This document shows positions 23,235-36,152 of a DNA stretch of 64,000 nucleotides, piece after piece; position 1 is the stretch's first letter; every line of letters starts with the position of its first letter. The notes beneath the pieces were generated by a model. It was not told the DNA's origin. It saw only the letters and a program-made list of their open reading frames with translations, and made no database searches. A program made the translations under genes and the position numbers. This DNA comes from Brienomyrus brachyistius (lineage: Eukaryota > Chordata > Actinopteri > Osteoglossiformes > Mormyridae): assembly GCF_023856365.1 (NCBI RefSeq), contig NC_064555.1:18858254-18922253 (forward strand), read 5' to 3'.

Positions 23235-25220
23235 GTGAGTTTAGCTTGCATGCCTGGTCCATGTATGGGTTACCTTCACTTTTTAAACTGTACAAAAATA
23301 CTGCCATTATTTTTTAATGTAGTGGCAGTTTCAACTTATTTATATTGTTTGTCATTTTAAAGAAGTCAAATAACAAGCAAACTAACATATTTTTGTTAGA
23401 ATTTAGGGGGCCCAGCATGAAGTATAGGTTTGGGGGCTTTTGGTGTAGCAAGGGGGCCGAAGGTTTGACCCAAAGGGGGGGCGAAGGGGATGTTTTGTCA
23501 GCAGCTCAGAATTTTTTGCTCTGCCCCTGACTGACTGTATGACATTGTTCAGGTGGCAGCTGGTGGCAGGTCTGAAATGGTCATGAGGATTCAGGATTGT
23601 CACATCCTTTATCCTTGGAGCTGAGATGATAAGCACAGACTTGGTGGGAAACTTCTGGGAAGGGGCTTCTTTCTCTACCAAATGGCAGATATTGCCATGG
23701 ATTTCCATCACAGCCTGAATAACTGTAAATCAGGTCCAGTAAATGGTTTCTGATTAGATGATGCCGACCCCCCTAGAGGGATGTGTTGGAGTCTGTAAAA
23801 ATCTGTTACAAACCATTAGAGCCCAAAGCATTGCAATAAAAATTACTAAATGTTAAGGGAATGTGACTGCAAATGGTACCACCAGGTGGCAGCGCAGAGC
23901 CTTTTTCTCTTAGTGGGCTCTCCGGGTCTCCACAGTCAGATGAGGGGTCTTGCAACCTGATTGTTATGGTTTTGCCTTTGCTGCCGCTGACCTGTGTGGA
24001 AGAGCTGAGCCTGAAGGGACATTAATGCAGGTTGGTATCATGGCCACTCCAGGTCCAATTAAGAGAGACTAATGAAAAAAAGGATATTAGCTAATTTATA
24101 CATTCTCATTCCGGATGCATCCAGAAGAATGATGTAGTACAACTGTTGAGCACTGGAAATGATTCAGATGTTCAGTGATGCTGGTCAGAATAGGTTTTCA
24201 AAGGTAAGTTTGAGAAATGGGAGATTAGCACTCATGCCTGTTCCATCCACCCGTCTGTCCATCCTTTCAAACACTTATTCAATACACTCTCCGAAAAAAA
24301 GGATTGGATTGTTGCTATATTGAATGGCAGTTTAAGTTTTAACTCTCCATTGAATCCTACATTTTTGCTAAGATCAGAATTAAGGATGTGCTGGTGGCAG
24401 CTGTTTGATGCATATGAAGGCCATACACAGGGCTGTGCATTTCGGGGAAGCGCATCTGAGGCAGGTGAGAAGAATATAAGAGCAGATTTTCTTGGGATAA
24501 GTCTTCCTCTTCCTACCGTCTGCTATCTTTTATCATTACAGCCTCCTTCCCATACCGGGGGCAGGAAACTTCTCCTCAGATCTGATGAAAGATGAGACAG
24601 CAATCACTCTAATTATGTGAAAACAGACTGAAGGGAGATGCAGAATCTCCACGTAAATGTACTTCCAACTGCTTGTTAAAATATGGGAGATTCACTGCCA
24701 GTAGGAAAAGGAAACGCTTCTCCATGCAGGAGATGACAATCATATAGCTGCCTGGAGCAAGAGACAGGGAGCAGAATGAATCCAAGGCAGATGGTGCATT
24801 GAAGTGTGTCATTTTTGCTCTTGTGCCTTTGCTCTTTCCATCACACTGAGGTGAGACGGTGCTTTGCCATCTCTGCTACCAAAGCTCTAGTCTTTTCTAA
24901 TCTGCCGTTTAAAACATGAATGGGAGACCACACACAGAAAGTCTTTACCCGCAGAGACTACACATAGAAATTCTTTAACCACTTTATTTATTAACAACTT
25001 AAAGATAACAGACATCATTATAAATGTGTAAGTGTTAAGAAGCATATTGGTCAGGTAAGAGCCAGGATACAGCCAAATTATACAAGCCAAAAACAAATGG
25101 GTTTTTTTGGGAGACCCTGGCGGGGATGAGTGCTCACCTGATGGATGGATTGTTTTGTGTAGGAAGACGTATCTGTTTTTACTGTTCGCAGCTTTTATTT
25201 GGCCTAATCCCTGTTGGAGA
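23235..25220. other. Non-coding, nothing firmly recognised
   Basis: Mixed-composition DNA. A purine-rich GGGGGCCC-type segment at 23403-23530 may be a decayed transposon. No exon is supported. Confidence 0.4.
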
Positions 25221-25417
25221 TGTCATGATTGGGGGGGGGGGGGGGTCTGGAATGCCTTGCTGGGCTGAAATGCTCAGTGATTGGGGATCAAATGTGCACT
25301 CCAGCTGTGAGGAACACCATAAAGCTGCCCCTCCCACACACACACTGCCCCAAACAGTCGCCCCCCCCCCTGGATACACACTCACACATAAACTGCCCCA
25401 AACAGCATCTGCCCCCC

Positions 25418-25448
<31 letters not shown>

Positions 25449-25870
25449 ACTTCCCCAAACAGCCCGGAACCCTACACATGCGCACACACACTCACACATA
25501 AACTGCCCCAAACAGCATCTGCCCCCCCACACACACACTGTCCCAAACAGCCCGGACCCCCACACAGGCACACACACTCACACATAAACTGCCCCAAACA
25601 GCATCTGCCCCCCCACACACACACTGTCCCAAACAGCCCGGACCCCCACACAATCACACACACTCACACATAAACTGCCCCGAACAGCATCTGCCCCCCT
25701 CCCCACACACACACACACACTCTGTCCCAAACAGCCCGGACCCCCACACAGGCACACACACTCACACATACACTGCACTAAACAGCAAACGGCCCTCAGC
25801 ACACGCACACACACACACAACGACTCAAACAGCCCCCCATCCCCACAGACACGCAAACACACAAACACCA
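25221..25870. repeat. Poly-G tract and CA/C-rich minisatellite
   Basis: A G-run near 25229-25246 is followed by a variable tandem array. It contains ACACACTCACACATAAACTG, CCCCAAACAGCATCTGCC and TGTCCCAAACAGCCCGGAC, with units of roughly 85-90 bp in the regular part (25490-25780). The many cysteine/glycine/proline-rich frames here are artefacts. Confidence 0.9.
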
Positions 25871-27780
25871 TGTCTGGACTTCTAGCACATTGCACTGCTT
25901 AGGGTCAGTGGAGCTTTATCTACAATGTGACCCCGGCTTGTTGGACCCCATTTACCCTACAGAGTCTTACACACGATTCCTTCTTAATCTTTTTTCCCTA
26001 TTGCCGTGTTGCCAGATTCTTTTCTCCTGTCCTGTGAATAATGGGACAGGACGTCTCCAGTCAGTGTACAGCTGCCGTCTGTTTTTATTGGACCCAAATG
26101 CTTAGCCCTTTAATTTAACCATTATTACCCCAGTTTAACAAATTGCTAATTTTTTCAGCACGTAAGCAATTTAAAAGCCAAACCCTTTCTGAGACTCAAA
26201 GGTATTCAGTGTTCCCTTTCCCTCCAAAGTACAATATATTCCAAGCAGAGTGACTGGACTGAATTATGGAAGTATTTAAAGTGGACTCACAATGGATTTA
26301 TAATTTTTCTGCTTTCTACAAAAGAGAGAGACCAAGGAGAGGAAGGATACAACACGCATTGCTGTTAATGCTTCATTTAAACTTCGTATGAGCACTTATG
26401 AGCCTCACATAAGTGGCCTGGACACATTTCTGGGCAAAATAAGTAAGCATATTGTAACTGGGAGTTTCATCAAGTTCTTGATTTCTGTATAATTCATAAC
26501 AACATTATTTCAACAAATTAAATAGTTTATGAAACTGATTAAACAAAATGTCTTGATAATTTTCTTCAGATACAGAATGAAGAGTTGAAAGAAGCTCTGA
26601 ACCAACACTTATTTATCACTACTCCAGCCCTTAATGCTGCTGCAGTCATACCATAGCAGTCCACCTTGGAAGCCAAGCCTTCTCTGTCCAACTGGAATCA
26701 TTCTCTGTCCAACTGGAATCATTTTCTGTCCACTTTGGAAGCCTTGGAAGGTCCATCTTGGATGTTGCTGCTGAATTAATTGCCAATGGGAAGAAAAACT
26801 GTCAATGATTTCATGTGATCTGCTGTTTTGTTTCCGGATGCAGTGGTTCAATAATGTAATGATTTTTGCTTGGCTAGAATTCCTCATTCTTCAACTTTAA
26901 ATATGAGTGTTCTGCCGAGCATCTTCTGCATGTGTACTTATTATAGATGTGTGGGTACCGTGATGTGTGTGTACTAGTCTGTGAAGAGTGTCAGGTTAAG
27001 TACTCTCTTCAGGGCTACTGCAGCGTTGTGCTTGAGGGATACAAACCTGTAACTTACTGTTCACATTGTCTACTTTATTATTAATGGGCGATACTATGAG
27101 TAATGTGTAGGATGTGACCTCAGCACCTTGCCTAGCTTGTTGTTGGATTGTATCCAACTCACCGCAGCACTTTACTGGCTTGTTGTTGGGTTAGTACCCC
27201 ACTCCTCTCATACATCTTATCTTTGCCTGTATCAGGCTGCAGACAGCAGCCTATATCAGCTGTGAGGTTTATTTAGTTGTTAAACCACCGCTTACTGTTT
27301 TAAGTACTTCAGCTTTTCTTTTGGATCTGTCCACATTCTTCTTTTAACACCAAGTATACGTATAATTCATCTTTCAGCCGTCGATCCAATGGGTTGACCA
27401 AAAGTAGAATAATGAAGTGAAGAACCATTGACCCTGACAGACCTGCATGGCCCTGCCTGTCCCTTTCTAGTGCAGACAGAGGAGGGTTTCTCAGCTCCCT
27501 CGGTGACTTCTGACCTTGCATTCTGCCCACATAGGGACCCTGTACAGTTCCTGCCAGAGTCCACCTACCAAAAAGTTCACCATTTAAAGCCCACTGATTC
27601 CTTGTATATATTTTTTTCTTTGTTTTGCATTTTGTTTTCAACTCATTACAGACACATTTACACTTATGTATGTGTGAAACAGGGTCATTATGATAACAAT
27701 TTAAACAGTTTATTAAACCGACCAAACAAAATTCTTGTTTGATTGTTGTTATTATTAAACATCACCACATGGCGGCGAGC
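25871..27780. other. Upstream flank of ptpru, no gene recognised
   Basis: Mixed DNA with a short direct duplication at 26694-26724 (TCTGTCCAACTGGAATCAT). No exon is supported. Candidate 5' UTR sequence of ptpru starts only nearer 27.8 kb. Confidence 0.4.
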
Positions 27781-28031
27781 TTGGACTGCACATGACCGCC
27801 TTCGAGCTTGAGGGAAACACAAGTTGGTGTGCAGAAATTCGGCGTTTCACCTGTTCATACTGACGTCACTCACGGCGAACGGCTCGCGCGCTGCTCCTCA
27901 AGAGCTGAGTCCTGATTTGGCTCTAGCAGAAAAGCGGGAATCAAAGGGAGCCGGTAAGGAGGCTGCGAGCCGTCAGCCCGAAGCCCTGCTGTCATTTCTG
28001 CTGACCAGCCTAACGGGACCTAACATTAAAG
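27781..28031 (+). promoter_or_regulatory. ptpru promoter / 5' UTR region with a CRE palindrome
   Basis: GC-rich relative to its surroundings (ACGGCGAACGGCTCGCGCG). It carries a perfect cAMP-response-element palindrome TGACGTCA at 27861-27868. The transcription start cannot be placed by eye. Confidence 0.5.
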
Positions 28032-28101
28032 ATGCAGTCGGGCGCCTTTTTAGTGATGCTGGCTATTCACGTCTACGCTGACGGCACCGAAGGGCCAACA
28101 G
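28032..28101 (+). CDS. ptpru: Receptor-type tyrosine-protein phosphatase U, exon 1 (signal peptide)
   Basis: First coding exon of a type IIB receptor tyrosine phosphatase. This family is made of MAM, Ig and fibronectin III domains outside the cell, one membrane span and two phosphatase domains inside. It acts in homophilic adhesion and catenin signalling at cell contacts. MQSGAFLVMLAIHVYADG is a short signal peptide with a hydrophobic core. The exon ends one base into an Ala codon at a GTAAAA donor. Joining to 45404 gives AGCNFDED, matching AGCTFEEA of human PTPRU. All six joins seen in this window keep frame, giving 286 residues before the edge. The start is chosen because it directly precedes the hydrophobic stretch. 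Confidence 0.85.
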
Positions 28102-29639
28102 GTAAAAAATGTGGTCAAGTTAGCGTACCCTTAGGAAGTTGCCGCAGTTTCGAGCCGAGTGTTTCCGTTTCATTTAGCCAGAACCAGTGTTCCCCTGCTT
28201 CAGCTGTTTTTGTACTGTTTTACATGTGAAATATTTTCTGTTTTGTTTATCGTCACGCTAGAAAGTGGTCCAGATGTTTTCGATGGATTATTTAAACTCT
28301 CATCCAGTCTAAGTCGTTGCGCTCTCAGTTAATGGAATATGAACACAATCGAATTCTTATTGTTCTTTGTAGTTCATATGGATTTTAAAAAAGAATTCTT
28401 TTGGCTTATAAGCTAAGTGCCTCTTTTCGGTGTTTTTGAGAGCTAGCGCAGTACGGCTTCGGTCCGTCGGGTCTTTATTTATGCGTCCTTATTTTGCTGC
28501 CGTGTAAGATCGTATAGAAAGATGTTTTATTAATCTCATTGAGTAAGACGTCAGGTTTATAATCTGAATAGCGGATCTGATGTTCTGGGGTGGCGCAGCT
28601 GTTACCTGTGGGCCATGGAGAATCGCTTTGTGCGCTGGCTTTACCTGCATCCTCTTGCCCTTTGGGATTCTTTACCAAAATCACTCAATTCCAGTCTGTA
28701 GTTGACACTCAGTTTACTCAAGTTATTTTGAATAAATATAATGATTGCTATTTAATGTTAATCTTAAATTACTTACTTAAATAAATAACCTGAAATTCGT
28801 CGTCCATGGCTTTATTAAAGCAAAGTTAACATTTCGATTATTGTTTCTATATTGCTTTGGTACTAACGAATATCTTATGCAGCACTTTCCCTTTTATTTT
28901 TCTGTGTTAATACAATGCATCTGTCTAATTATCTAACCTGTTTAAAATTTCTAAGGGCATACTCAGCGATCGCCTGCGGCGGTTTAAAGAGCTCGCCTTA
29001 TAAATAGTGACCGTTAAGGGATGGAAGCTCTTGGAAGCTATCCATACTCGCAGCTTGGAAGTTTAAGGATAGTTAAACATCCAGTTATTTATACGACTGA
29101 ATTCAACTGATCCAGATACATCAGTGGGAATACCATGCGGCGACGTGTGAAATGAAAGTCCTGCACTTACGGAGCAGGGTCCCTCGATGCCGCAAAATCG
29201 TGCGGATTTCTGTTTGCTCCACAGAGCAGATAAACCGCGTTGTCTAGTTCGTTCAATTGTAGAATTTGATTCGTAAACCTCAACCCATTCAAAATAAACA
29301 AGGTTTTGAGATTATTTTAATATATAAATGCTGAGATGTCGGAATGTGTTTATTTGGCATCGGTTCAACAACTATCCATTATCCATAATCTTTTCTACAC
29401 AGTTGGTTCATTGCCAGAGCTTATGCTAGAACTAGCTGCAATAAAATCATCACGTCGCAGGTTTATTTTAAAAATAAAGCTGTAGCTGGAAATTTGCGCT
29501 AATAACCAGCTTGGTTGAAACCTTTAAAAAAAAAATTGTAAATGTAATCCAACGAACCCCTGAAGGTACACTGTTCTTAAGACTTCTTTCTGTATTTAGT
29601 GTCAGGGAAGTTTGTAATGAAATATTTGCAAGGGTGATT

Positions 29640-29950
29640 TGTGTCCTTACAACGATCCTCCTCGCACGACACAGAAGTCCTGAAGCTCTGCCGCTCGCTC
29701 GGCTGTGAACTGCCATCCTTCATCATAACAGACTGCCGCTAGGCGAACGGGGCTCCCGCCTTAGACGGAGCTCGCAGCAGGAAGAGTTCGGCTCCGTGTC
29801 GCCGCTCCAGTCGGCGGCACTTGCGCACTTCCAGTGCCCTGAGAGCAAGGCGGTAATTGATTCGGCGAGACACGTCCGCGCGCTTGTTGTCGACCCGCGC
29901 GGAGCCCCACTTTCTCTGTCAGTCAAACTCAGCCACACGCACACTATAAA
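29640..29950. promoter_or_regulatory. CpG-rich patch inside ptpru intron 1
   Basis: Unlike the AT-rich intron around it, this patch has many CpGs (CCGTGTCGCCGCTCCAGTCG, CACGTCCGCGCGCTTG, GTCGACCCGCGCGGAG). It lies 1.6 kb after exon 1 and could be a CpG island shore, an enhancer or an alternative promoter. No exon was recognised. Confidence 0.4.
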
Positions 29951-30028
29951 TAGCAGAGGCTGTTTTAATAGCTTAGAAAATCCTAATTTATTATTATCCA
30001 TATTAATTGCATCTTATACATTTCGCAT

Positions 30029-30376
30029 TGGGGTGATGGTTAGCACTGTTGCCTCACACCTTTGGAACCTGGGTTCAAGCTCCGTCCAGGGTTCCATGTT
30101 TTTGGAGTTTGCATGTTTTTCCCATGTCGTCGTGGGGTTTCCTCTGGGTACTCCAGTTTCCCACCAGTCCAAAAACAGGCTGGAGCTAATTAGAGTTTCT
30201 AAGTTGCCCATAGGTGTGAGTGACTGCTGTGTGAGTGTGCCCTGCCATGGGTTGGCACCCCATTCTGGGTTGTTTCCTGCCTTGTGCCTGTAGCCTGTGG
30301 TATAGGCTCTGGACCCCCCCCCCCCCCCCCCCCCCCCAGTACCCTGAATAGGACAAGCGGTTACAGAAATTGGATG
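30029..30376 (+). mobile_element. SINE copy, diverged
   Basis: It runs from GGGTGATGGTTAGCACTG through CCATGTCGTCGTGGGG to GGACAAGCGGTTACAG. It carries many substitutions and an expanded C-tract of about 22 bases near 30317-30338. An older copy than those at 16.3, 35.4 and 37.6 kb. Confidence 0.88.
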
Positions 30377-32853
30377 TATGTTTTGCCTTAATGTAATGCC
30401 TTGATTCAGTAACAGTGAAGGAAAAAGAAAAAAACGTGTTTCTCTGAACAACTGATAAAGTTCACAGAGAGTGTTACTAAACATTTCTATTTTGATATAT
30501 TCTTGTAGTATTACTGCATCACGTATGTCAATCTGGGTTCTATTCATAATATAGCCTTGTTTCCTATCTATTTTGTACTTTTTTGTGATTTGAGATTTGT
30601 TGTTTAGATGGACGCTGGTTGCTGGACTGTGGACTGGTGGTGTGACTACCTTTTGGGGAGTCTCTTAGCAGGGTGGAGTGTGATTCCTGCTTCCCGCCGG
30701 ACCTCTGTGGTCCCCACCTTGCCACCTCTGTACTTTAATGCTGGGCGAGTGTCACTGAATCACCAGTAAAGTGGTGAAGTCATTTTAAACACTCTTGGGG
30801 CATACTGTGTGAAGCCATTTCAGCACTTATTCTATTAGGGGAGGATGAAAAATGAAACAGGGGTTAAGATGGCAGATGCGATGAGTAGAGAGAAGTTGAT
30901 ATTATTTCTTTTCAGTATAAAACATTTTCAGAAGTCAAAGACCAGGGGAAATGTGTTGTAAATGTCACCCAGCAGAAAAACAGGAAGAGAGCACAGGACT
31001 CCAGTTCTCACTTTTTGCAAAAATAAACCTTATTACCTCTAAATTCATGTGTTATACGGTATCTTTAGCATCTATGAATGCAAGCCTGCCAGTCTATTTC
31101 CGAGAGTTATAGCAGAAAAGGACCCAGGAAAGATGTGAGCATGGCTCTTTGGCAGACACATGGCAGCATGGGCAGTGCAAGCCGTCCGCAACAGAGACAC
31201 AATCAGTGCGCCGGTTCATGCTGCATGAATGGCCCAGGCTTCACTCTCAGCTGTATATGCATGTGAGTGTCTCAAAGGAGAGCATGATGGCATATGTAAA
31301 AAGAAGCACTCCAGTGTAACTGTACTCGTATGGCAACTAATGGCAAATAAAGCATCGTTTCATTTTAATGTCACAGTAAGGTGCTCATTTTCGACATGTG
31401 CAGAACAGCCAATGTCTTTAACCTCTGAAAAAAAAAGTCATTTTCTGCAGTTGCCCCAATGTCATGTGATCTTGAGGTGATGTTTAACTACATACACCTT
31501 CTGATTTTGATACATGATGGTCGTATTTGCTGGATATGATTTCCCATGCAGGTCTTTGTGTTGGCATGTGGCAAGCATGTAGAACCCATTACCTTGCCAG
31601 TTAGAGTGTGGAGCTGGAGTTAGTGTCGTAGCAGTACTGTAGCTTATGTAAGCTAATGTGTGAGTCTGTCCTTACTCATGACTTGTTGTATGGGCATCAT
31701 CTCCCTGTGTGCAAATAGGTACACGTGTAGTATATGGAACATTTTTTATATATTTGTTTCTGAGGTGCATCACACAATGTGTTAGGTCTTTTGGGATTTA
31801 CCTCTCATTGTTTAAAGAATGAATATTGAATGTTTAACCCACTGTAATGATACTCCCATCTCAAGCAATGTCCTGCAATATGTACAGTGTATGTCTGTGC
31901 TTGTATGTTAGTTTATGTGTGCTTTGGTTGTCTGTGTACTCTTGGACCTAGTGGAACTGATGTACCTGTCCTAATATTTATCTCTGTTATCTTTAGAACT
32001 TGTTCTGCCCTTATCACAGCTGATGTTTCTTTGTTCTGCCTATTGCTTAAATAGAAATGAGGTTCACTAACAGCTGCGTTTGGTCGTGGTGCTCATGTGG
32101 AAGCACAGGAAAGCCAGAGCCCTTCCTCCCATGTTCTCTTTGTCACTGGCTGTGTAGCGTTTTTATCTTTGTGTTTCACTAATGGCTTATGCACAGCCAT
32201 TTCCTGTCTGTGTCAGAAAGCAGCTGCCTGAGATACAGCCACATCAAAACCATCATACAGCCGTTATTTTCCAGGTGCATGCCACCACTGTGGAGGAGCA
32301 CAGCCCCTATCCCAGGTGTGAGCTAGTCAGTGCACTGCAGAGCTCTGCCATCTGCCTGGCAGGGCCAGCTGAAATGCCATTACCTTGTAAATCTGCAGCT
32401 GCGGCGGGTGGCCGTCAGCCCAAGAATGCAGCTGCAGGAAGAAGATCGTCTTGTGGACCATAACCATAGCAACGCTGCCCCCTTCTTACCTGAATTCCCC
32501 TACTGCAGATGTCTGAATTGACTGGAGAATTTGTAAAATGAAAAATATCAGCACTGGCAGCGGCACTCTGTTTAAGATACACATTATGTAAAGTGTTCAG
32601 CTTTGAGACAGCAATGCTTTCATGGTCATACAGAGATAAATATATTAATAAATAAGCACTTGAAGACAGATGGCTTGACTGGTCACTGTGGACCCAGGGC
32701 GGGTGGTGTTATTGATTTCAGCTCAGCAAGCTGTCGGAAACTGCTAATCTGCTCTCTCCATGACCCTCCTTTCTGGGGATCCGTCTCATGCGCTGCCACC
32801 GCTAGGTTGGGTCCACATGTCCTGCCTAGTTTACTCTTCAGGCTCGGTTCCAG

Positions 32854-33170
32854 GTAGGGCTGGGCAATTAATCGAATTTTAATTTCAATTATGATTTTGG
32901 CTTCCAGCGGTTAGCAAAACGATCGTGATACATTGATTATTGTGCCACATTTAATTTTGCAATGATGCTCCTGTGTTGTCTTCCGTAATCAGCTCAGTGT
33001 AACCCTCTTTCCAGCCCCCTTTTCTTTGTTTCTCAGTTAAATTATATTTAGAGTTCAAGGAAATCCACTGTTAAAAAGATCTATATATTTTTTAAGTTCA
33101 ATAAATGCACGATATTTCCAAAGCCCTAGTTTCACGCTTCTTTTGTGGAGCTATGTTTAACAGGCACAAG
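32854..33170. repeat. Old interspersed repeat (GGGCTGGGCAATTAATCG type)
   Basis: GGTAGGGCTGGGCAATTAAT, followed by AATTTCAATTATGATTTTGG and GATCGTGATACATTGATTA, is a motif common in fish genomes, probably a non-autonomous DNA transposon. Ends and class could not be fixed. Confidence 0.5.
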
Positions 33171-35371
33171 TACCACCAATGTAATTTTTTCTTATTTATG
33201 TTTAAATACGGCCAGGCCAATAAGTGCAATGAGTCCCTGGGATATTGCATTTTTGTCCCATTGATGCCCTGGGTGACAGTGAAAGACATAGATGCAACAA
33301 ACAGTTATTTAACTGCGTTCAGTTCTTTGATAGTGCTCGGGTAGAAGCTTTTCAGTAGTCTGTACAGGTAAGTGTATGTTCTAATATACCTGTATTGCCT
33401 TCCAGAGGGCAGCAGAGTGCAGAGGTTGGGGCCTGGGTGAGATTGGTCCCTGATGATTCTTGTGGCCCGTAAAAGACATCAGGTTCTGTATATATGTATG
33501 TCCTCTAGTAAAGGTAGCTGTTATGTTGGTAATTTTTTGTGCTGATTTGATGACTCCCTGGAGGGTCTTCTTGTGAGCCACGGAGCAGCTAGCATACCAT
33601 ACCAGGATGCCAATGGTGAGTATATAGAGGTGAGAGCAAGCTTGGGGATTACAGCGTAAGGTCAGCCAACATGCGGCACCCCTGGGGCGGGGGGCTAAGG
33701 GCCTCGCTCAGGAGCCCAATGGCAGCATCAGTTTTCTGGGCCGGGGATTTGCACCAGCGATTATGGGCCCAGGGTGCTAACCCCCTGAGTCACACTCTGC
33801 CCCTTTTGAGACCCTTAATAAATGGTCTTGGAGCAACAAAACCCCTTGTCCTTCCCTGAAGAAAAATGCTTGTCCAGTGCAATCATCTCTATTATTTTAG
33901 TAGCTGTGTCTTTCACTCTGGTTCCACTAATTTTGAATATTGATGCAGTTTAAATATGATTCATCATCCGTTGCTGATATCTTGATTTTTTCAATACATT
34001 GATCGATATATCTTTACCTGTAGTTGCATATTTAAACAGTGCGAAACTGAATTCTGACTGGTCTGGAAATAAAAGAAAATAAAATGCCTAAAATCATAGA
34101 GCTAGACATGAACAGCTGAGCTTAATTAAGCATCACTTACTATACAGGGGGCTGATATCAGACCGCGACTATGGCTTTTGCATTTTGGAAAGCCAGAACC
34201 CCGTTATTGTGTTGAGACGTGCAGCAGCATATGTTCAGCTTGTCAGTGAATCCCTTCCCCCCACTTTTGTATCAGCTTTTAAGCTGTAAGTTCTAATTAA
34301 AACTGCCAGTCACATGGATGATGCTTGCTGAAGCGAAGGGAGCTGTTATTTTGAAGCCTTGTTAGAAGGACACAACTCCCACTAAAGAGATCCTCCTGGT
34401 CCTCTTTTCTATCCCAGTTGACCACTTGGGCACCTGTTTCATTAAGAGCCAGCTTAAGAGGGATTACACAGCGCCTCAGCAGATGGGGGGGGGGGTGTTC
34501 ATTTACATTTTACTGTACTTTAGTGAGGCTGATTTGGCTTGGGGAGGCAGCTGCTGACGCAGGCCTCTTGGGTTTCAGGCTTGTGCTTGTTCAGTATTGT
34601 GGCCGGTTAAGGTTTCGGGGATTGCCCATCTGATAAGCAGCAATGCTGCTTCAGCCCTAAAGGCTCCTTAGATCAGGATCAGTCCCTGTTTGACCAGCAG
34701 GTGTCGCTGGCCATCCTTAGTGTTCAGTGATTATGACCCTCACCCTTGTCTTATTATTCCCAGCTGTAGTGTTTGGTTTATTGTTAATGGCTCTTACCTG
34801 TTTCTTTGTTTAGTCCTGGTTACCAGTGTATATATGTCCTTGCCTTTGATCTGTTCTTTAGTTGGTCATTGTATGTGTTGCTCACCAGTAGTACTGTGAT
34901 TGTTGTAGGTGTTTTGCTCGTGTTCCCTCTGCTTTTCCTCACATGTAATTCTAGCCCTTGTTTATCCTCACCTAATCTAGCTGCCTTGTTTTGATGTCTC
35001 ATCATCCCATTTGTTTCATATGTGTGTCTGAGTCTTGTTATATAGTGAAGTACCCATTTATTTGAAAGCTACACTGTGCATCGTCTTCCTATCATGCTAC
35101 GCCGTGATGCCTTCGATGGAGGTGCTTATGAAGGCACCTCTTAGGGAGCCTGATGCAAACCCCATGATGAACACGCACACACTTGCATTATGATATTTGT
35201 CAAGACTTACCACTGACTCCATTTTTTTTTGGGTGAACAGTATTTCACTCCTAATCAAAAACAACTCAAAAGAAGGCAAATGTTTATCAGAAACTAAATG
35301 TACTTTTAAGCAAGTAAAGTTATAAATGAGGTGCTTGTCTTGTGCAAATTTGCTGTGATGATTTGTAGAGA

Positions 35372-35736
35372 GGGGCGGCATGGTAGTACAGTGGTTAGCA
35401 CTGTTGCCTCATACCTCTGGGACCCGGGTTCAAGTCTCCGCCTGGGTTACATCTGTGTGGAGTTTGCATGTTCTCCCCATGTCGTCGTGGGGTTCTCCGG
35501 TACCTCTGGGTACTCCGGTTTCCCCCTACAGTCCAAAAACATGCTGAGTCTAATTGGTGTTACTAAATTGCTCATAGGTGTGCCTGTGTGTGTGAATGGT
35601 GTGTGAGTGTGCCCTGCGATGGGCTGGCCCCCCATCCTGGGTTATTCCCTGCCTCGTGCCCTTTGCTTCCGGGATAGGCTCCGGACCCCACGTGATCCAG
35701 TAGGATAAGTGGTTTAGAAAATGGATGGATGGATGG
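35372..35736 (+). mobile_element. tRNA-derived SINE, full-length, with target-site duplication
   Basis: Complete copy from GGGGCGGCATGG to GGATGGATGG. Flanks are ATTTGTAGAGA (35361-35371) and ATTTGCAGAGA (35737-35747), an 11-bp target duplication with one change. Confidence 0.93.
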
Positions 35737-35844
35737 ATTTGCAGAGACAAATGCATACAACCACAAACACAAATGAGCTACCACACATACAAAAATCACA
35801 CACCAACATGGAAATGTAGACATAGGCAAACACCATCAAATCCA

Positions 35845-36152
35845 TGTATCTGCTTATCCTACTCAGGGTCATGGGGGTCTATCATGGAGACTATGAGCAC
35901 AAGGCAGGGAATAACCCAGGATGGAGTGGACCAAAGCGTTGTAGGGCTCACTCCCACAGTCATGAGTACAGGCCATGTGGTAACTCTAGTTAACCTCAGC
36001 ATGTTTTTGGACTGTGAGGGGGAAACCGGTGTTTCCAGAGGAAACCTCATGGTAACACAGGGAGCACATACAAACTTCACAATCGCAGAGCTAGGGTGGC
36101 AACTGGTTCCAGATGTGGGAGGCAACAGTACTAACCACTGCCGCACCATGCA
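35845..36152 (-). mobile_element. SINE copy, minus strand, strongly diverged
   Basis: TGCTTATCCTACTCAGGGTC through AACCTCAGCATGTTTTTGG to ACTAACCACTGCCGCACCAT matches the family in reverse, with many changes. It lies 100 bp from the younger copy at 35372-35736, in the opposite orientation. Confidence 0.8.

Noticed and set aside
25126..25895. Many Cys/Gly/Val- or Pro/Thr/His-rich frames
   Set aside because: They come from the CA/C-rich array; frames on both strands are equally open.
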